Positions 1 through 7,275 of a stretch of DNA of 19,809 nt are shown here, piece by piece. The DNA comes from JAWWPG01 sp038327385 (GTDB taxonomy: Bacteria > Actinomycetota > Actinomycetes > Propionibacteriales > Nocardioidaceae). How positions within the stretch are numbered: position 1 is the stretch's first letter; each line of letters starts with the position of its first letter. A program made the position numbers and the translations under genes. The notes beneath the pieces are model-generated. The model did no database searches. It saw nothing but the letters and a program-made list of their open reading frames with translations, and had not been told where the DNA came from. The DNA lies in contig JBBQKY010000029.1 in assembly GCA_038327385.1 (NCBI GenBank), positions 1 to 19,809 of the forward strand. The letters run 5' to 3'.

Positions 1-1070
1 GCAGCAAGCAGCAGGAAGACGATGTTCAGGACGGTCGTGTAGTTCCAGGTGATGCCCTGCTCAGTGACATTCGCGTTCCGATCCGTCGGGACGAGGCCGA
101 GGCCCCCGAACAGGAACTCGACGACGTACCCGGCGACCACCATCGTGGCGTAGAAGATGGCCAGCAGGGTGAGCATCATCTTGGTGCCGTAGTACTTCCG
201 GTAGATGATCAGGATCGGGATGATGATCAGGTCGGCGAAGATGAACGAGATGACGCCACCGAAGCTGATCCCGCCGTTCCACAGCACGCCGGCCAACGGC
301 ACGTTGCCGATCGAACAGACGAAGCTCAGCACGGCGATGACCGGGCCGATCAGCGGTCCCCACACTCTCGACAGCGTCACGTGGTCGGTCAGGAACACGG
401 TTTGCCAGAACGACTCCGGAACCCAGGCTCCAACTGCGCCGGCTATCAGGAGACCGATCACGATGTCGCGCAGGACCGCCGCCCACTCCATGACGAAGAT
501 GTGGCTCACCGACGTGATGCCCTCGCCGCTCAGCAGCCGCTGGAAGAAGCTGCCCTCGCTTTGGATGGACATGTCCATGGCAGCGTGGCCTTCCATCGAC
601 CCGGCGAGCCCACGGTCGGCCTGCCGCCGGGCGTCCTCGATCATCCTCCGTCGTACGAACAGCCGGAAGGCCACCGCAAGCAGCACGATCATGATGGGGC
701 CGCCGACGAACTCGGCCAGCGTGAACTGCCAGCCCACCAAAAGGGCCAAGATCACGCCGAGCTCGATGACCAGGTTGGTGCTAGCTATCTCGAAGACCAT
801 CGCCGCCGTGAAGCTCGAGCCCTTGCGAAAGAGTGACCGGGCCAGCGCGACGGCGGCGTACGAGCAGGACGAGGACGCCGCTCCGAGACCCGCGGCTCTG
901 GCCAGCGTGGCCGGACGGTCGTCGCCCAGCATCCGAGAGATGGTCTCCCGCCGAACCACCGCTTGGATGACCGCCGACAGGGTGAACCCCAGGATCAGGG
1001 ACCAGGTGATCTGCCAGGTCATCGAACCGGCGGTGCCGAGGGCTCTGCCGATCTCATCCAGTAGCCACAT
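1..1070 (-). CDS. PF03773-family permease (ArsP/YraQ-like), 3' end cut by window edge
   Basis: Reading the minus strand from an ATG at 1070-1068 gives an open frame of 356 codons that runs off the left edge of the window. The protein is very hydrophobic, with about eight probable membrane segments. It carries two related membrane blocks typical of the PF03773 (DUF318) permeases: one near residues 55-110 with a GAASSSCSYAAVALARS stretch, and a later one with SFVCSIGNVPLAGVLWNGG. A charged loop lies between them. Relatives export or move metals or metalloids (ArsP, SO_0444-type), so an efflux role is inferred; the substrate cannot be read from the sequence. The start lies 2 nt after the stop of the ArsR/SmtB regulator (TGACCATG), so the two genes are almost certainly cotranscribed and metal-controlled. 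Confidence 0.85.
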   Translation of the reverse strand, partial: MWLLDEIGRALGTAGSMTWQITWSLILGFTLSAVIQAVVRRETISRMLGDDRPATLARAAGLGAASSSCSYAAVALARSLFRKGSSFTAAMVFEIASTNLVIELGVILALLVGWQFTLAEFVGGPIMIVLLAVAFRLFVRRRMIEDARRQADRGLAGSMEGHAAMDMSIQSEGSFFQRLLSGEGITSVSHIFVMEWAAVLRDIVIGLLIAGAVGAWVPESFWQTVFLTDHVTLSRVWGPLIGPVIAVLSFVCSIGNVPLAGVLWNGGISFGGVISFIFADLIIIPILIIYRKYYGTKMMLTLLAIFYATMVVAGYVVEFLFGGLGLVPTDRNANVTEQGITWNYTTVLNIVFLLLA

Positions 1071-1072
1071 GG

Positions 1073-1378
1073 TCAGCTGGCCGTTCGCGCGGTGATCGTC
1101 AAGAGCTGGCGCAGGCAATGCTCGAGCATCTGATGCGGGAAACCCTCGGCCAGCCGGTAGTAGATGACGCGGCCGTCTCTACGTGACTGCACCAGTCCGG
1201 CTGGACGCAGCATCTTCAAGGCGTAGGAGACCTGATCCATCGAGACGTCCAGGGCCAGCGCCAGGTCCCCGACGCAAAGCTCGTCCACCGAGACCAGCGC
1301 GAACAAGACGCGGGAGCGGACCGGGTCGGCCAGCAGATCCAGGAGTCTTCCCAGCCGCTCCGCTTCGGCCACCGACAA
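1073..1378 (-). CDS. ArsR/SmtB-family metal-sensing repressor
   Basis: A 101-aa winged-helix regulator. The ELCVGDLALAL stretch near residues 33-43 matches the alpha-3 metal site helix of SmtB/ZiaR-type sensors, followed by the recognition helix (SMDQVSYALKML) and the wing (RRDGRVIYYRL). The C-terminal helix has His and Cys residues (HQMLEHCLRQ) where SmtB-like proteins carry the alpha-5 metal site. Such proteins repress a neighbouring transporter gene until metal binds. The start used is TTG at 1378-1376; an in-frame GTG two codons later is an alternative. The downstream permease begins 2 nt after this stop. The family is clear; the metal is not. Confidence 0.9.
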   Translation of the reverse strand: MSVAEAERLGRLLDLLADPVRSRVLFALVSVDELCVGDLALALDVSMDQVSYALKMLRPAGLVQSRRDGRVIYYRLAEGFPHQMLEHCLRQLLTITARTAS

Positions 1379-1446
1379 GGCAGTGTGGCCGGCGCGCGTA
1401 ACGCTCGCGGCGTCAACCGGGTGGGCATGCGTGACGGTTCTTATGC

Positions 1447-1462
1447 CCGTATGGTCGCACGG
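1447..1462 (-). promoter_or_regulatory. possible operator upstream of the arsR-permease pair
   Basis: The 97-nt gap between the PH-protein gene and the regulator start contains an imperfect dyad, CCGT-N8-ACGG, about 70 nt upstream of the TTG start. ArsR/SmtB repressors bind dyads near their own promoters, so this is a weak candidate. Four-base arms could occur by chance. Confidence 0.2.
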
Positions 1463-1475
1463 ACGTACGAATATC

Positions 1476-3089
1476 TCAAGAGTGTTCGGGCGCGGTGAAC
1501 TCGGCGAGCAGTCCCGGTGTCGAGGCGTCCGCGATGCGCCGGGCCTCGCTCGGCGTCACGTCGAGGATTCGGTAGAACTGACGGCCCGCCGCCGTGGTAG
1601 CGAGCATCGTGAGCACGCCGGCCCGGCGCTGGAAGAAGGACTGCTCGAGGTTCCAGCCGATGATCGCGTCCGTCTCGATGATGGCCCGTCTGCGGACCAG
1701 CGAGCCGGACTGTGTCACCAGGTAGCCGCCCGATACCAGGTGCCCCAGGTTTCGGGACCGGTCGGCCGCCAGCGGAGCGGCGACAATCAGCAACAGCAAC
1801 GTCGCCAGCCACGCGTACCCGGCAAGCCTGAGCGCCCACCAGCCGAGGGCGGTCACGGCGACCGCGCCGAGCGCTAGTCCGTAGACCCGCGTGTAGCGTC
1901 GCCGTCGCGCGACGGGTCCGTGCGTCACCAGATCGGCGTGTACGACGTCGGTGCGGCCGGTCACCACGCCCGCCACCCGCTGCGCCTCGGCCAGCGGCGC
2001 GTCCGGGAGCAGGACGGTGCCGCCCCGACCTGCCGGGGTTGCCCCCCTTCCCACCTGCAGACCGGTGGCGATCGCAGTCGTCGACGCGCCGCCGACGAGC
2101 CGCAGCAGCAGCGGCTCACTGAGGCCGACCCCGCGCATGCGGTTGACGTCGATGCTGGTCGCCCGTGTCGTCAAGAGCCCACGCGCTATGTGAAAGCTGC
2201 CTCCGATGTGGCGGGTGAGCCGGAAACCCCAGAACGCCAGCAGGTAACGCGCCATGGACGCCACCGCGATGAACGCGACAGCACTCAGGAAGAGCTCTAG
2301 CGCCGCCACCCACACCGGCACGCCGCTCAGCTGGCTGCCGGCCGAGCTCAGCGGTCCCACGCTGCCGACATCGACCTGGGACTCCGAGACCAGGCGCCAT
2401 CCCACGCTGAGGATCGCTAGCCCGGTGAAGACGCCGGAGAGGGTGAACGGCGCGAACCGGACCCACGCCGGGTCGAGCCGTGCGATCTCCACTTCCTGGG
2501 CACCGAGCTGAGGCCCGGAGCTCAACGTCGGCGTGACCGCTTGCTCGGCGTCGCCCAGCCTGCCCGCTCCCCCGTCCAGGCGGTCCCCCAACGACGAACT
2601 CCCCGTCGCAACGGCGCGGTGCAGGAGCTCTCCCCGCAGCCGGGCCGCCTGGTCGGCGGGGAGACCGTCCAGCCGCAGCACGGATGCCCCGTTGCGGTCT
2701 GACACACCCGTGCCGATCTCGACCCGCGCCAAGCCCAGTGCGCGGTGGAGGAAGTGCGACGTGACATCGACCGTGCGGACCCGGTCGAGTCTGGCCGCGA
2801 GCGTACGACGACGAAGCAGGCCCTCCCGAATCTGGACCTGGTCGACGCTGACCCGGTACCGCGTCGTAAACCAGCGGCTCACCGAGGCGATCGCGACGAC
2901 CCCGGCGCCCAGCAGACCCCACAGGGTGCCGTGTCCCGATCCCGACCCGACGAGCAGCAGTGCCACCAGACCGGGGATCGCGCGTCCGATCTCCTTCACT
3001 GGATGGACCAGCAGCATCCGCGGGCTCAGCCGGCGCCACGGCAGCGGGGCCGCGGCCGTCACGACCGGCGGCGATGCCGGGGCACTCAT
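1476..3089 (-). CDS. large membrane PH-domain protein (YdbT-like, three bPH2 domains)
   Basis: A 537-aa protein starting at ATG 3089-3087 (MSAPASPPVV). It has repeated membrane-plus-PH units: hydrophobic segments near residues 36-72, 212-230, 258-285 and 403-441, each followed by a bPH2 (DUF304-type) segment at about 74-155, 290-378 and 452-525. The recurring pattern is a strand-rich YRVSVDQVQIREGLLRRR or YLVTQSGSLVRRR motif followed by a helix. This is the architecture of Bacillus YdbT; relatives act in the membrane with YdbS, and their biochemical role is poorly defined. The open frame extends further upstream but there it only overlaps the smaller partner gene. Its ATG overlaps the partner's stop by one base (TGATG), indicating translational coupling. 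Confidence 0.85.
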   Translation of the reverse strand: MSAPASPPVVTAAAPLPWRRLSPRMLLVHPVKEIGRAIPGLVALLLVGSGSGHGTLWGLLGAGVVAIASVSRWFTTRYRVSVDQVQIREGLLRRRTLAARLDRVRTVDVTSHFLHRALGLARVEIGTGVSDRNGASVLRLDGLPADQAARLRGELLHRAVATGSSSLGDRLDGGAGRLGDAEQAVTPTLSSGPQLGAQEVEIARLDPAWVRFAPFTLSGVFTGLAILSVGWRLVSESQVDVGSVGPLSSAGSQLSGVPVWVAALELFLSAVAFIAVASMARYLLAFWGFRLTRHIGGSFHIARGLLTTRATSIDVNRMRGVGLSEPLLLRLVGGASTTAIATGLQVGRGATPAGRGGTVLLPDAPLAEAQRVAGVVTGRTDVVHADLVTHGPVARRRRYTRVYGLALGAVAVTALGWWALRLAGYAWLATLLLLIVAAPLAADRSRNLGHLVSGGYLVTQSGSLVRRRAIIETDAIIGWNLEQSFFQRRAGVLTMLATTAAGRQFYRILDVTPSEARRIADASTPGLLAEFTAPEHS

Positions 3090-3604
3090 CAGGTGGCGTC
3101 CCCGGTGTTCGCCTCGGCCTGCGTGGTGAGCTGCTCCACGAGCCGGTCGGCCGTCACCCGGTCGAGGCCGTGGATCTTCAGCGGACCCGCGGCCGACGCG
3201 GTCGTCACCGTGACGTTCGCCAGCTCGAGGAGCTGCTCGAGCGGGCCACGGTGGCTGTCCACCGTCTGGATCCGGGAGATGGGAGCGATGCGCCGCTCCT
3301 GCGTGAACCAGCCGGTCTGCGTGTACGCCGCGGTGCCCGTCGTCTCCCACCGGTGAACCGCATAGCGCCACCGCGGCATCACGACGATGTGCCCGAGGGC
3401 GACCAGGATGCTCACCGCGACGATGGCCCAGCGCCCGTGCGGGATCGCTGACCCGCCCACGAAGAGGATCAGCACCTCGACGGCGCCGATGACGACCCAG
3501 CTGGCTACCGCCCGGGCGGTCCAGTACCAGATCGCGCGCCGACTCACCCGGTTGGCGGGCGCCCGTAGGTCGAGCCCAGAAGGCGCGGTCTCGGCTGCCA
3601 GCAT
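3089..3604 (-). CDS. small membrane PH-domain protein (YdbS-like)
   Basis: A 171-aa protein with two predicted membrane helices (about residues 32-52 and 57-76), then one bPH2/DUF304 domain (about 80-165) carrying the typical TGWFTQERRIAPISRIQTVD segment. This matches YdbS, which pairs with the larger YdbT-type protein encoded immediately downstream with a 1-nt overlap. The ATG at 3604-3602 has a purine-rich GGAG just upstream, but very close (2 nt). Neither protein has an enzymatic motif; membrane scaffolding is an inference from the family. Confidence 0.85.
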   Translation of the reverse strand: MLAAETAPSGLDLRAPANRVSRRAIWYWTARAVASWVVIGAVEVLILFVGGSAIPHGRWAIVAVSILVALGHIVVMPRWRYAVHRWETTGTAAYTQTGWFTQERRIAPISRIQTVDSHRGPLEQLLELANVTVTTASAAGPLKIHGLDRVTADRLVEQLTTQAEANTGDAT

Positions 3605-3651
3605 GTCTCCATCGTGTCACCCGCCCGAACGCGTACCGCGGCAACCCGAAC

Positions 3652-3665
3652 CGCGCATATGCGCG
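3652..3665. repeat. 14-bp perfect palindrome upstream of the PH-protein operon
   Basis: CGCGCATATGCGCG is a perfect palindrome 48 bp upstream of the small PH-protein start, in the 100-nt gap after asd. It could be an operator or a chance GC-rich palindrome. No obvious -35/-10 pair surrounds it. Confidence 0.35.
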
Positions 3666-3671
3666 AACGTG

Positions 3672-3690
3672 GCGCCGTGATGGCCGGCGC
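3672..3690 (-). terminator. hairpin downstream of asd, possible terminator
   Basis: Read on the minus strand, a GCGCCG / CGGCGC stem (6 bp, 7-nt loop) begins 14 nt after the asd stop codon. There is no U-run, as is common for actinobacterial hairpins, so termination is only possible. The sequence also forms part of a 16-bp repeat shared with the region after dnaX. Confidence 0.35.
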
Positions 3691-3692
3691 GG
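3677..3692. repeat. 16-bp repeat, copy 1 (after asd)
   Basis: GTGATGGCCGGCGCGG occurs here and again at 9688-9703. Both copies lie a few bases beyond the stop of a minus-strand gene (asd here, dnaX there). The other copy differs immediately outside these 16 bases. Confidence 0.5.
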
Positions 3693-3704
3693 CTCAGGCG
3701 TCGC

Positions 3705-4787
3705 TCAGGTCGGCGGGCCGGTCAGCTCGGCGGCGATCAGCTCGGCGATCTGGGCGGTGTTGAGCGCTGCTCCCTTGCGAAGGTTGTCGCCGCACACGAA
3801 GAGCTCGAGCGTGTTCGGGAAGTCGAGCGACTGCCGCAGCCGCCCGACGAACGTCGGGTCGGAGCCCACCACGTCGGCAGGCGTCGGGAACTCGCCGCGG
3901 CCGGGGTCGTCGATCACCACAACGCTCGGCGCCTCGACCAGCACCTGCCGCGCCTCCTCGACCCGGATCTCGCGCTCGAAGACCGCGTGCACCGCCAGCG
4001 AGTGAGTCGTCACGACCGGGACCCGCACACACGTCGCCGACACCTTGAGGTCGGCGATGCCGAGGATCTTGCGCGACTCGCTGCGCACCTTGAGCTCCTC
4101 GCTCGTCCACCCCTCATCGCGGAGGGACCCGGTGAACGGGACGACGTTGAGCGCCAGCGGCGCCGGGAACGGCGAGTCGTCACCCAGCTTGTTCGCGATC
4201 ACGCCGCGGACGTCGCCCGGCGACTGCCCCAGGCTGCGGTTGCCCGCGACGACCTCGAGCTCGTCGTACAGCCGCTCGACGCCCGCCTGGCCAGCACCTG
4301 ACGCCGCCTGGTACGACGCGACGACGAGCTCCCGCAGGCTCCAACGCGCGTGCAGCGCCCCGAGCGCGTCCATCATCGTCAGCGTGGTGCAGTTCGGGTT
4401 GGCCACGATGCCCTTGGGCCGGTTGCGCACCTGCCAGGCGTTCACCTCCGGAACGACCAGCGGGACGTCCTCGTCCATCCGGAAGGCGCCGGAGTTGTCG
4501 ACGACGACGACGCCCTTGGCGGCCGCGATCGGGGCCCAGACAGCCGAGACGTCGTCCGGCACGTCGAACATCGCGACGTCGACGCCGTCGAAGGCCCGCT
4601 CCGTGAGCTCCTGTACGACGAGATCCTCGCCCCGGCACCGCAGCACCTTCCCGGTCGACCGCGCCGAGGCCAGCAGCACGATGGCGCCCCAGACGTCGCG
4701 CCGGCGGGACAGGATCTCGAGCAGGACGGTCCCGACGGCGCCGGTCGCTCCTACGACCGCGAGCGTCGGCTTGTCCTCGCCCCTCAC
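3705..4787 (-). CDS. asd: aspartate-semialdehyde dehydrogenase
   Basis: A 360-aa enzyme that reduces aspartyl-4-phosphate to aspartate semialdehyde with NADPH, the branch point to lysine/diaminopimelate, threonine and methionine. Visible features are the N-terminal nucleotide loop GATGAVG (residues 13-19), the catalytic Cys133 in ANPNCTTL, the SGAGQAG turn (161-167), and the substrate-binding CVRVPVVTTHS block with Arg253 and His260. Length is normal for the family. The start is GTG at 4787-4785, overlapping the lysC stop by 4 nt (GTGA), so it is translated as a unit with lysC in the aspartate pathway. No frame disruption is seen. Confidence 0.97.
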   Translation of the reverse strand: MRGEDKPTLAVVGATGAVGTVLLEILSRRRDVWGAIVLLASARSTGKVLRCRGEDLVVQELTERAFDGVDVAMFDVPDDVSAVWAPIAAAKGVVVVDNSGAFRMDEDVPLVVPEVNAWQVRNRPKGIVANPNCTTLTMMDALGALHARWSLRELVVASYQAASGAGQAGVERLYDELEVVAGNRSLGQSPGDVRGVIANKLGDDSPFPAPLALNVVPFTGSLRDEGWTSEELKVRSESRKILGIADLKVSATCVRVPVVTTHSLAVHAVFEREIRVEEARQVLVEAPSVVVIDDPGRGEFPTPADVVGSDPTFVGRLRQSLDFPNTLELFVCGDNLRKGAALNTAQIAELIAAELTGPPT

Positions 4788-6052
4788 CTGCCGGTCCCGC
4801 CGTAGACGACCGCCTCGACGTCGGCGGACTCCAGGTCGAAGGCCCGGTGGGCGGCCGCGACGGCGACGTCGACCGAGTCCTCGTCGACGATGACCGACAG
4901 GCGGATCTCCGACGTCGAGATCATCTCGATGTTGACGCCGGCCGACGCGAGGGCAGCGAAGAACGCGGCGCTCACCCCGGGATGGGTCCGCATGCCGGCT
5001 CCGACGACGGAGACCTTCCCGATGCGGTCGTCGTACAGCAGCTGCTCGTAGCCGACCTCGCCCTGCAGGCGGGACAGCGCCTCCATGGCCACCTGGCCAT
5101 CCTCGCGGGGCAGCGTGAACGAGATGTCGGTGCGGCCCGTCGCCGCGGCCGAGATGTTCTGCACGATCATGTCGATGTTGATGCCCGCCTCGGCGAGCGC
5201 CTCGAAGACGCGGGCGGCTTGGCCGACCTTGTCGGGAACACCCACTACGGTGACCTTGGCCTCGCTGCGGTCGTGCGCGACGCCGACGATGATCGCCTGC
5301 TCCATTTCGTCCCCTTCAGTGCGCTCGCCGACCCAGGTACCGGACTTCATCGAGAACGACGAGCGGACGTGGATAGCGATGTTGTAGCGCCGCGCGTACT
5401 CGACGCAGCGCAGGTGCAGGATCTTGGCCCCGGACGCACACATCTCGAGCATCTCCTCGTAGGAGATCCGCGGGACACTTCGCGCCGTCGGCACGATGCG
5501 CGGATCGGCGGTGAAGATCCCGTCGACGTCGGTGTAGATCTCGCACAACTCGGCGTCGAGGGCGGCCGCGAGGGCGACCGCCGTGGTGTCCGATGCGCCG
5601 CGACCCAGCGTGGTGATGTCCTTCGTCTCCATCGAGACGCCCTGGAAACCCGCGACGATCGCGATGTTGCCCTCGCCGAGCGCCTGCTCGATGCGGCCCG
5701 GCGTGATGTCGATGATCTTCGCCTTGCCGTGGGACGAGTCGGTGATGACGCCGGCCTGACTGCCGGTGAAGGACTTCGCGCTATGACCCAGGTTGGCGAT
5801 CGCCATCGCCAGCAGCGCCATCGAGATCCGCTCGCCAGCCGTGAGCAGCATGTCCAGCTCGCGGGCCGGCGGCACCGGTGAGACCTGCAGCGCCAGCTCC
5901 CGTAGCTCGTCGGTGCTGTCGCCCATCGCTGACACGACCACACACACGTCGTACCCTGCCTTCTTGGTGGCGACGATCCGCTGTGCTACCCGCTTGATAC
6001 CGGGTGCGTCGGCCACGGACGAACCGCCGTACTTCTGCACAACGATGCCCAT
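4784..6052 (-). CDS. lysC: aspartate kinase (alpha subunit)
   Basis: A 422-aa aspartokinase that phosphorylates aspartate, the first step of the lysine, threonine, methionine and diaminopimelate pathway. The N-terminal KYGGSSV motif (residues 8-14) and the GRGASDTTAVALA motif belong to the amino-acid kinase domain (about 1-245). Two ACT domains follow (about 265-420), consistent with feedback inhibition by lysine plus threonine. Gln298, Ser301 and Thr308 match C. glutamicum regulatory positions, while position 311 is Ser rather than Thr. ATG at 6052-6050 lies 2 nt after the DUF5063 stop; the 3' end overlaps asd by 4 nt. An internal start at 5305 probably also makes the beta subunit. Confidence 0.97.
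   Translation of the reverse strand: MGIVVQKYGGSSVADAPGIKRVAQRIVATKKAGYDVCVVVSAMGDSTDELRELALQVSPVPPARELDMLLTAGERISMALLAMAIANLGHSAKSFTGSQAGVITDSSHGKAKIIDITPGRIEQALGEGNIAIVAGFQGVSMETKDITTLGRGASDTTAVALAAALDAELCEIYTDVDGIFTADPRIVPTARSVPRISYEEMLEMCASGAKILHLRCVEYARRYNIAIHVRSSFSMKSGTWVGERTEGDEMEQAIIVGVAHDRSEAKVTVVGVPDKVGQAARVFEALAEAGINIDMIVQNISAAATGRTDISFTLPREDGQVAMEALSRLQGEVGYEQLLYDDRIGKVSVVGAGMRTHPGVSAAFFAALASAGVNIEMISTSEIRLSVIVDEDSVDVAVAAAHRAFDLESADVEAVVYGGTGR
5303..5316 (-). promoter_or_regulatory. internal ribosome binding site and start for the LysC beta subunit
   Basis: Inside lysC, AAGGGG (5316-5311 on the minus strand) stands 5 nt before an in-frame ATG (5305-5303), codon 250. Translation from here gives a 173-aa ACT-domain protein. 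C. glutamicum lysC makes its beta subunit from the same relative codon, so an alpha2beta2 enzyme is a strong inference. Confidence 0.7.
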
Positions 6053-6054
6053 GA

Positions 6055-6645
6055 CTAGATCCCGTCAGCCGCCGCGAGCAACGAAGCCTCCACCTCACCG
6101 ACCTCGTCGGCGTCCAGGCGGTCGTGGGCGATCACCGACTGCAGAGCCCGCAGCACGGCGCTGGCCTCCGGGCCCCAGCTCGCGACGTAGGAGAACTGCC
6201 ACCACCACAGCGCCTCCTGCACGTCACCGGCCCGGTAGTGCTGCAGCCCGTGGGCGACACCGGCGGCGATGTCGACCACGTCGTCGGAGACCCGCGAGTG
6301 CACCAGCTCGGGGGGGTCGATGTAGGGGTCGAAGACCTCCGTGAAGTCGTCGACGCCCTCGAGCAGGATAGTGAGCCGACGGCGCATCTCGTCGAGGTCG
6401 GGGTCGGGACCGGCATCGGGCTCGAACTCCTCGGCGGGCACGAAGTCCTCGTGGACCCCGAGCCGCGCGCCGGCCAGCAGCAGCTGGCTCACCTCGAGCA
6501 GCAGGAGCGGTACGGCGGTGCCGCGCTCGCCGACCCGCGACAGCTCCCGTACGGCGATCAGGAAGCTCTCGACCTGGTCGGCGATGCCCTGCGCCAGGTC
6601 CTCCATGTCGCTCGGCACCGGGTTGGCTGTATCAGAAATCGTCAA
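6055..6645 (-). CDS. DUF5063 domain-containing protein
   Basis: A 196-aa acidic, helical protein of the actinobacterial DUF5063 family, which is usually found next to recR. Its function is not known. It has no catalytic motif, signal peptide or membrane segment that I can see. The start taken is TTG at 6645-6643, preceded by GGGGAG at 8 nt, and it overlaps the end of recR by 14 nt. An in-frame ATG at 6606-6604 (MEDLAQG) is an alternative but has a weaker ribosome site. The gene ends 2 nt before lysC, so the three genes recR, DUF5063 and lysC are likely translated as one coupled unit. Confidence 0.85.
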   Translation of the reverse strand: MTISDTANPVPSDMEDLAQGIADQVESFLIAVRELSRVGERGTAVPLLLLEVSQLLLAGARLGVHEDFVPAEEFEPDAGPDPDLDEMRRRLTILLEGVDDFTEVFDPYIDPPELVHSRVSDDVVDIAAGVAHGLQHYRAGDVQEALWWWQFSYVASWGPEASAVLRALQSVIAHDRLDADEVGEVEASLLAAADGI

Positions 6646-7234
6646 CGGATCTTCTCCCCTCGAATGCCCGACCGAGGGTCACCTCGTCGGCGTACTCCAG
6701 ATCGCCGCCCACCGGAAGCCCGCTCGCGAGCCGGGTGACGCGCAGACCCATGGGCCGCAGCAGGCGGCTGAGGAACGTTGCGGTCGCCTCGCCCTCCAGG
6801 TTCGGGTCGGTGGCCAGGATCACTTCGGTGATGGTGCCGTCCGCGAGGCGGACCATCAGCTCCTTGATCCGGAGGTCCTCCGGACCGATGCCCTCGATGG
6901 GACTGATCGCGCCACCGAGCACGTGGTAGCGCCCCCGGAACTCCCGGGTCCGCTCGACTGCTATCACGTCCTTCGGCTCCTCGACCACGCAGACGAGGCT
7001 GAGGTCTCGGCGCGAGTCGCGGCAGATGCGGCACTGGTCCGCCTGCGCGACGTTGCCGCAGATGTCGCAGAAGCTGACCTTGTCCTTGACGTCGACGAGG
7101 ACGGTGGCGAGCCGCTTGACGTCGACGACGTCCATGTTGAGGATGTGGAAGGCCAGCCGCTGGGCACTCTTCGGACCGACCCCGGGCAGTCGCCCGAGCT
7201 CGTCGATGAGGTCCTGAACGATGCCTTCGTACAT
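6632..7234 (-). CDS. recR: recombination mediator protein RecR
   Basis: A 200-aa protein, the usual RecR length. It has an N-terminal helix-hairpin-helix (LGRLPGVGPKSAQRLAFHIL, about residues 13-32), a four-Cys zinc finger (Cys56, 59, 68, 71 in CDICGN...CRICRD), and a Toprim domain (about 80-175) with VVEEPKDV and ATDPNLEGEATA. With RecF/RecO it loads RecA at single-stranded gaps. The ATG at 7234-7232 has only a weak upstream site; a TAGGCT -10-like box lies 9 nt before it, so a short-leader promoter of its own is possible. It normally follows ybaB directly; here two unrelated genes intervene. Confidence 0.97.
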   Translation of the reverse strand: MYEGIVQDLIDELGRLPGVGPKSAQRLAFHILNMDVVDVKRLATVLVDVKDKVSFCDICGNVAQADQCRICRDSRRDLSLVCVVEEPKDVIAVERTREFRGRYHVLGGAISPIEGIGPEDLRIKELMVRLADGTITEVILATDPNLEGEATATFLSRLLRPMGLRVTRLASGLPVGGDLEYADEVTLGRAFEGRRSVDDF

Positions 7235-7251
7235 ACCGCCCGAAGCCTACC

Positions 7252-7271
7252 GGGCGCCCCTGTCGGCGCCC
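7252..7271 (-). terminator. GC hairpin between desaturase and recR
   Basis: On the minus strand GGGCGCC-GACAGG-GGCGCCC forms a 7-bp stem with a 6-nt loop, starting 4 nt after the desaturase stop. No U-tract follows. It may terminate or attenuate transcription before recR, which has its own possible -10 box (7249-7244). Confidence 0.5.
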
Positions 7272-7275
7272 GCGG

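Noticed and set aside
205..1095. Long plus-strand frame of 296 codons at the left edge
   Set aside because: It is antisense to the permease, whose membrane segments and family motifs are clear; the plus frame is Ser/Thr/Arg-rich and matches nothing.
3090..3644. Upstream extension of the large PH protein to 722 residues
   Set aside because: The extra 185 residues are an out-of-frame reading of the small PH-protein gene; ATG at 3089 gives the expected domain layout.
4045..4893. Plus-strand frame of 282 codons over asd and lysC
   Set aside because: Shadow of two certain genes, with Ser/Arg-rich low-complexity residues.
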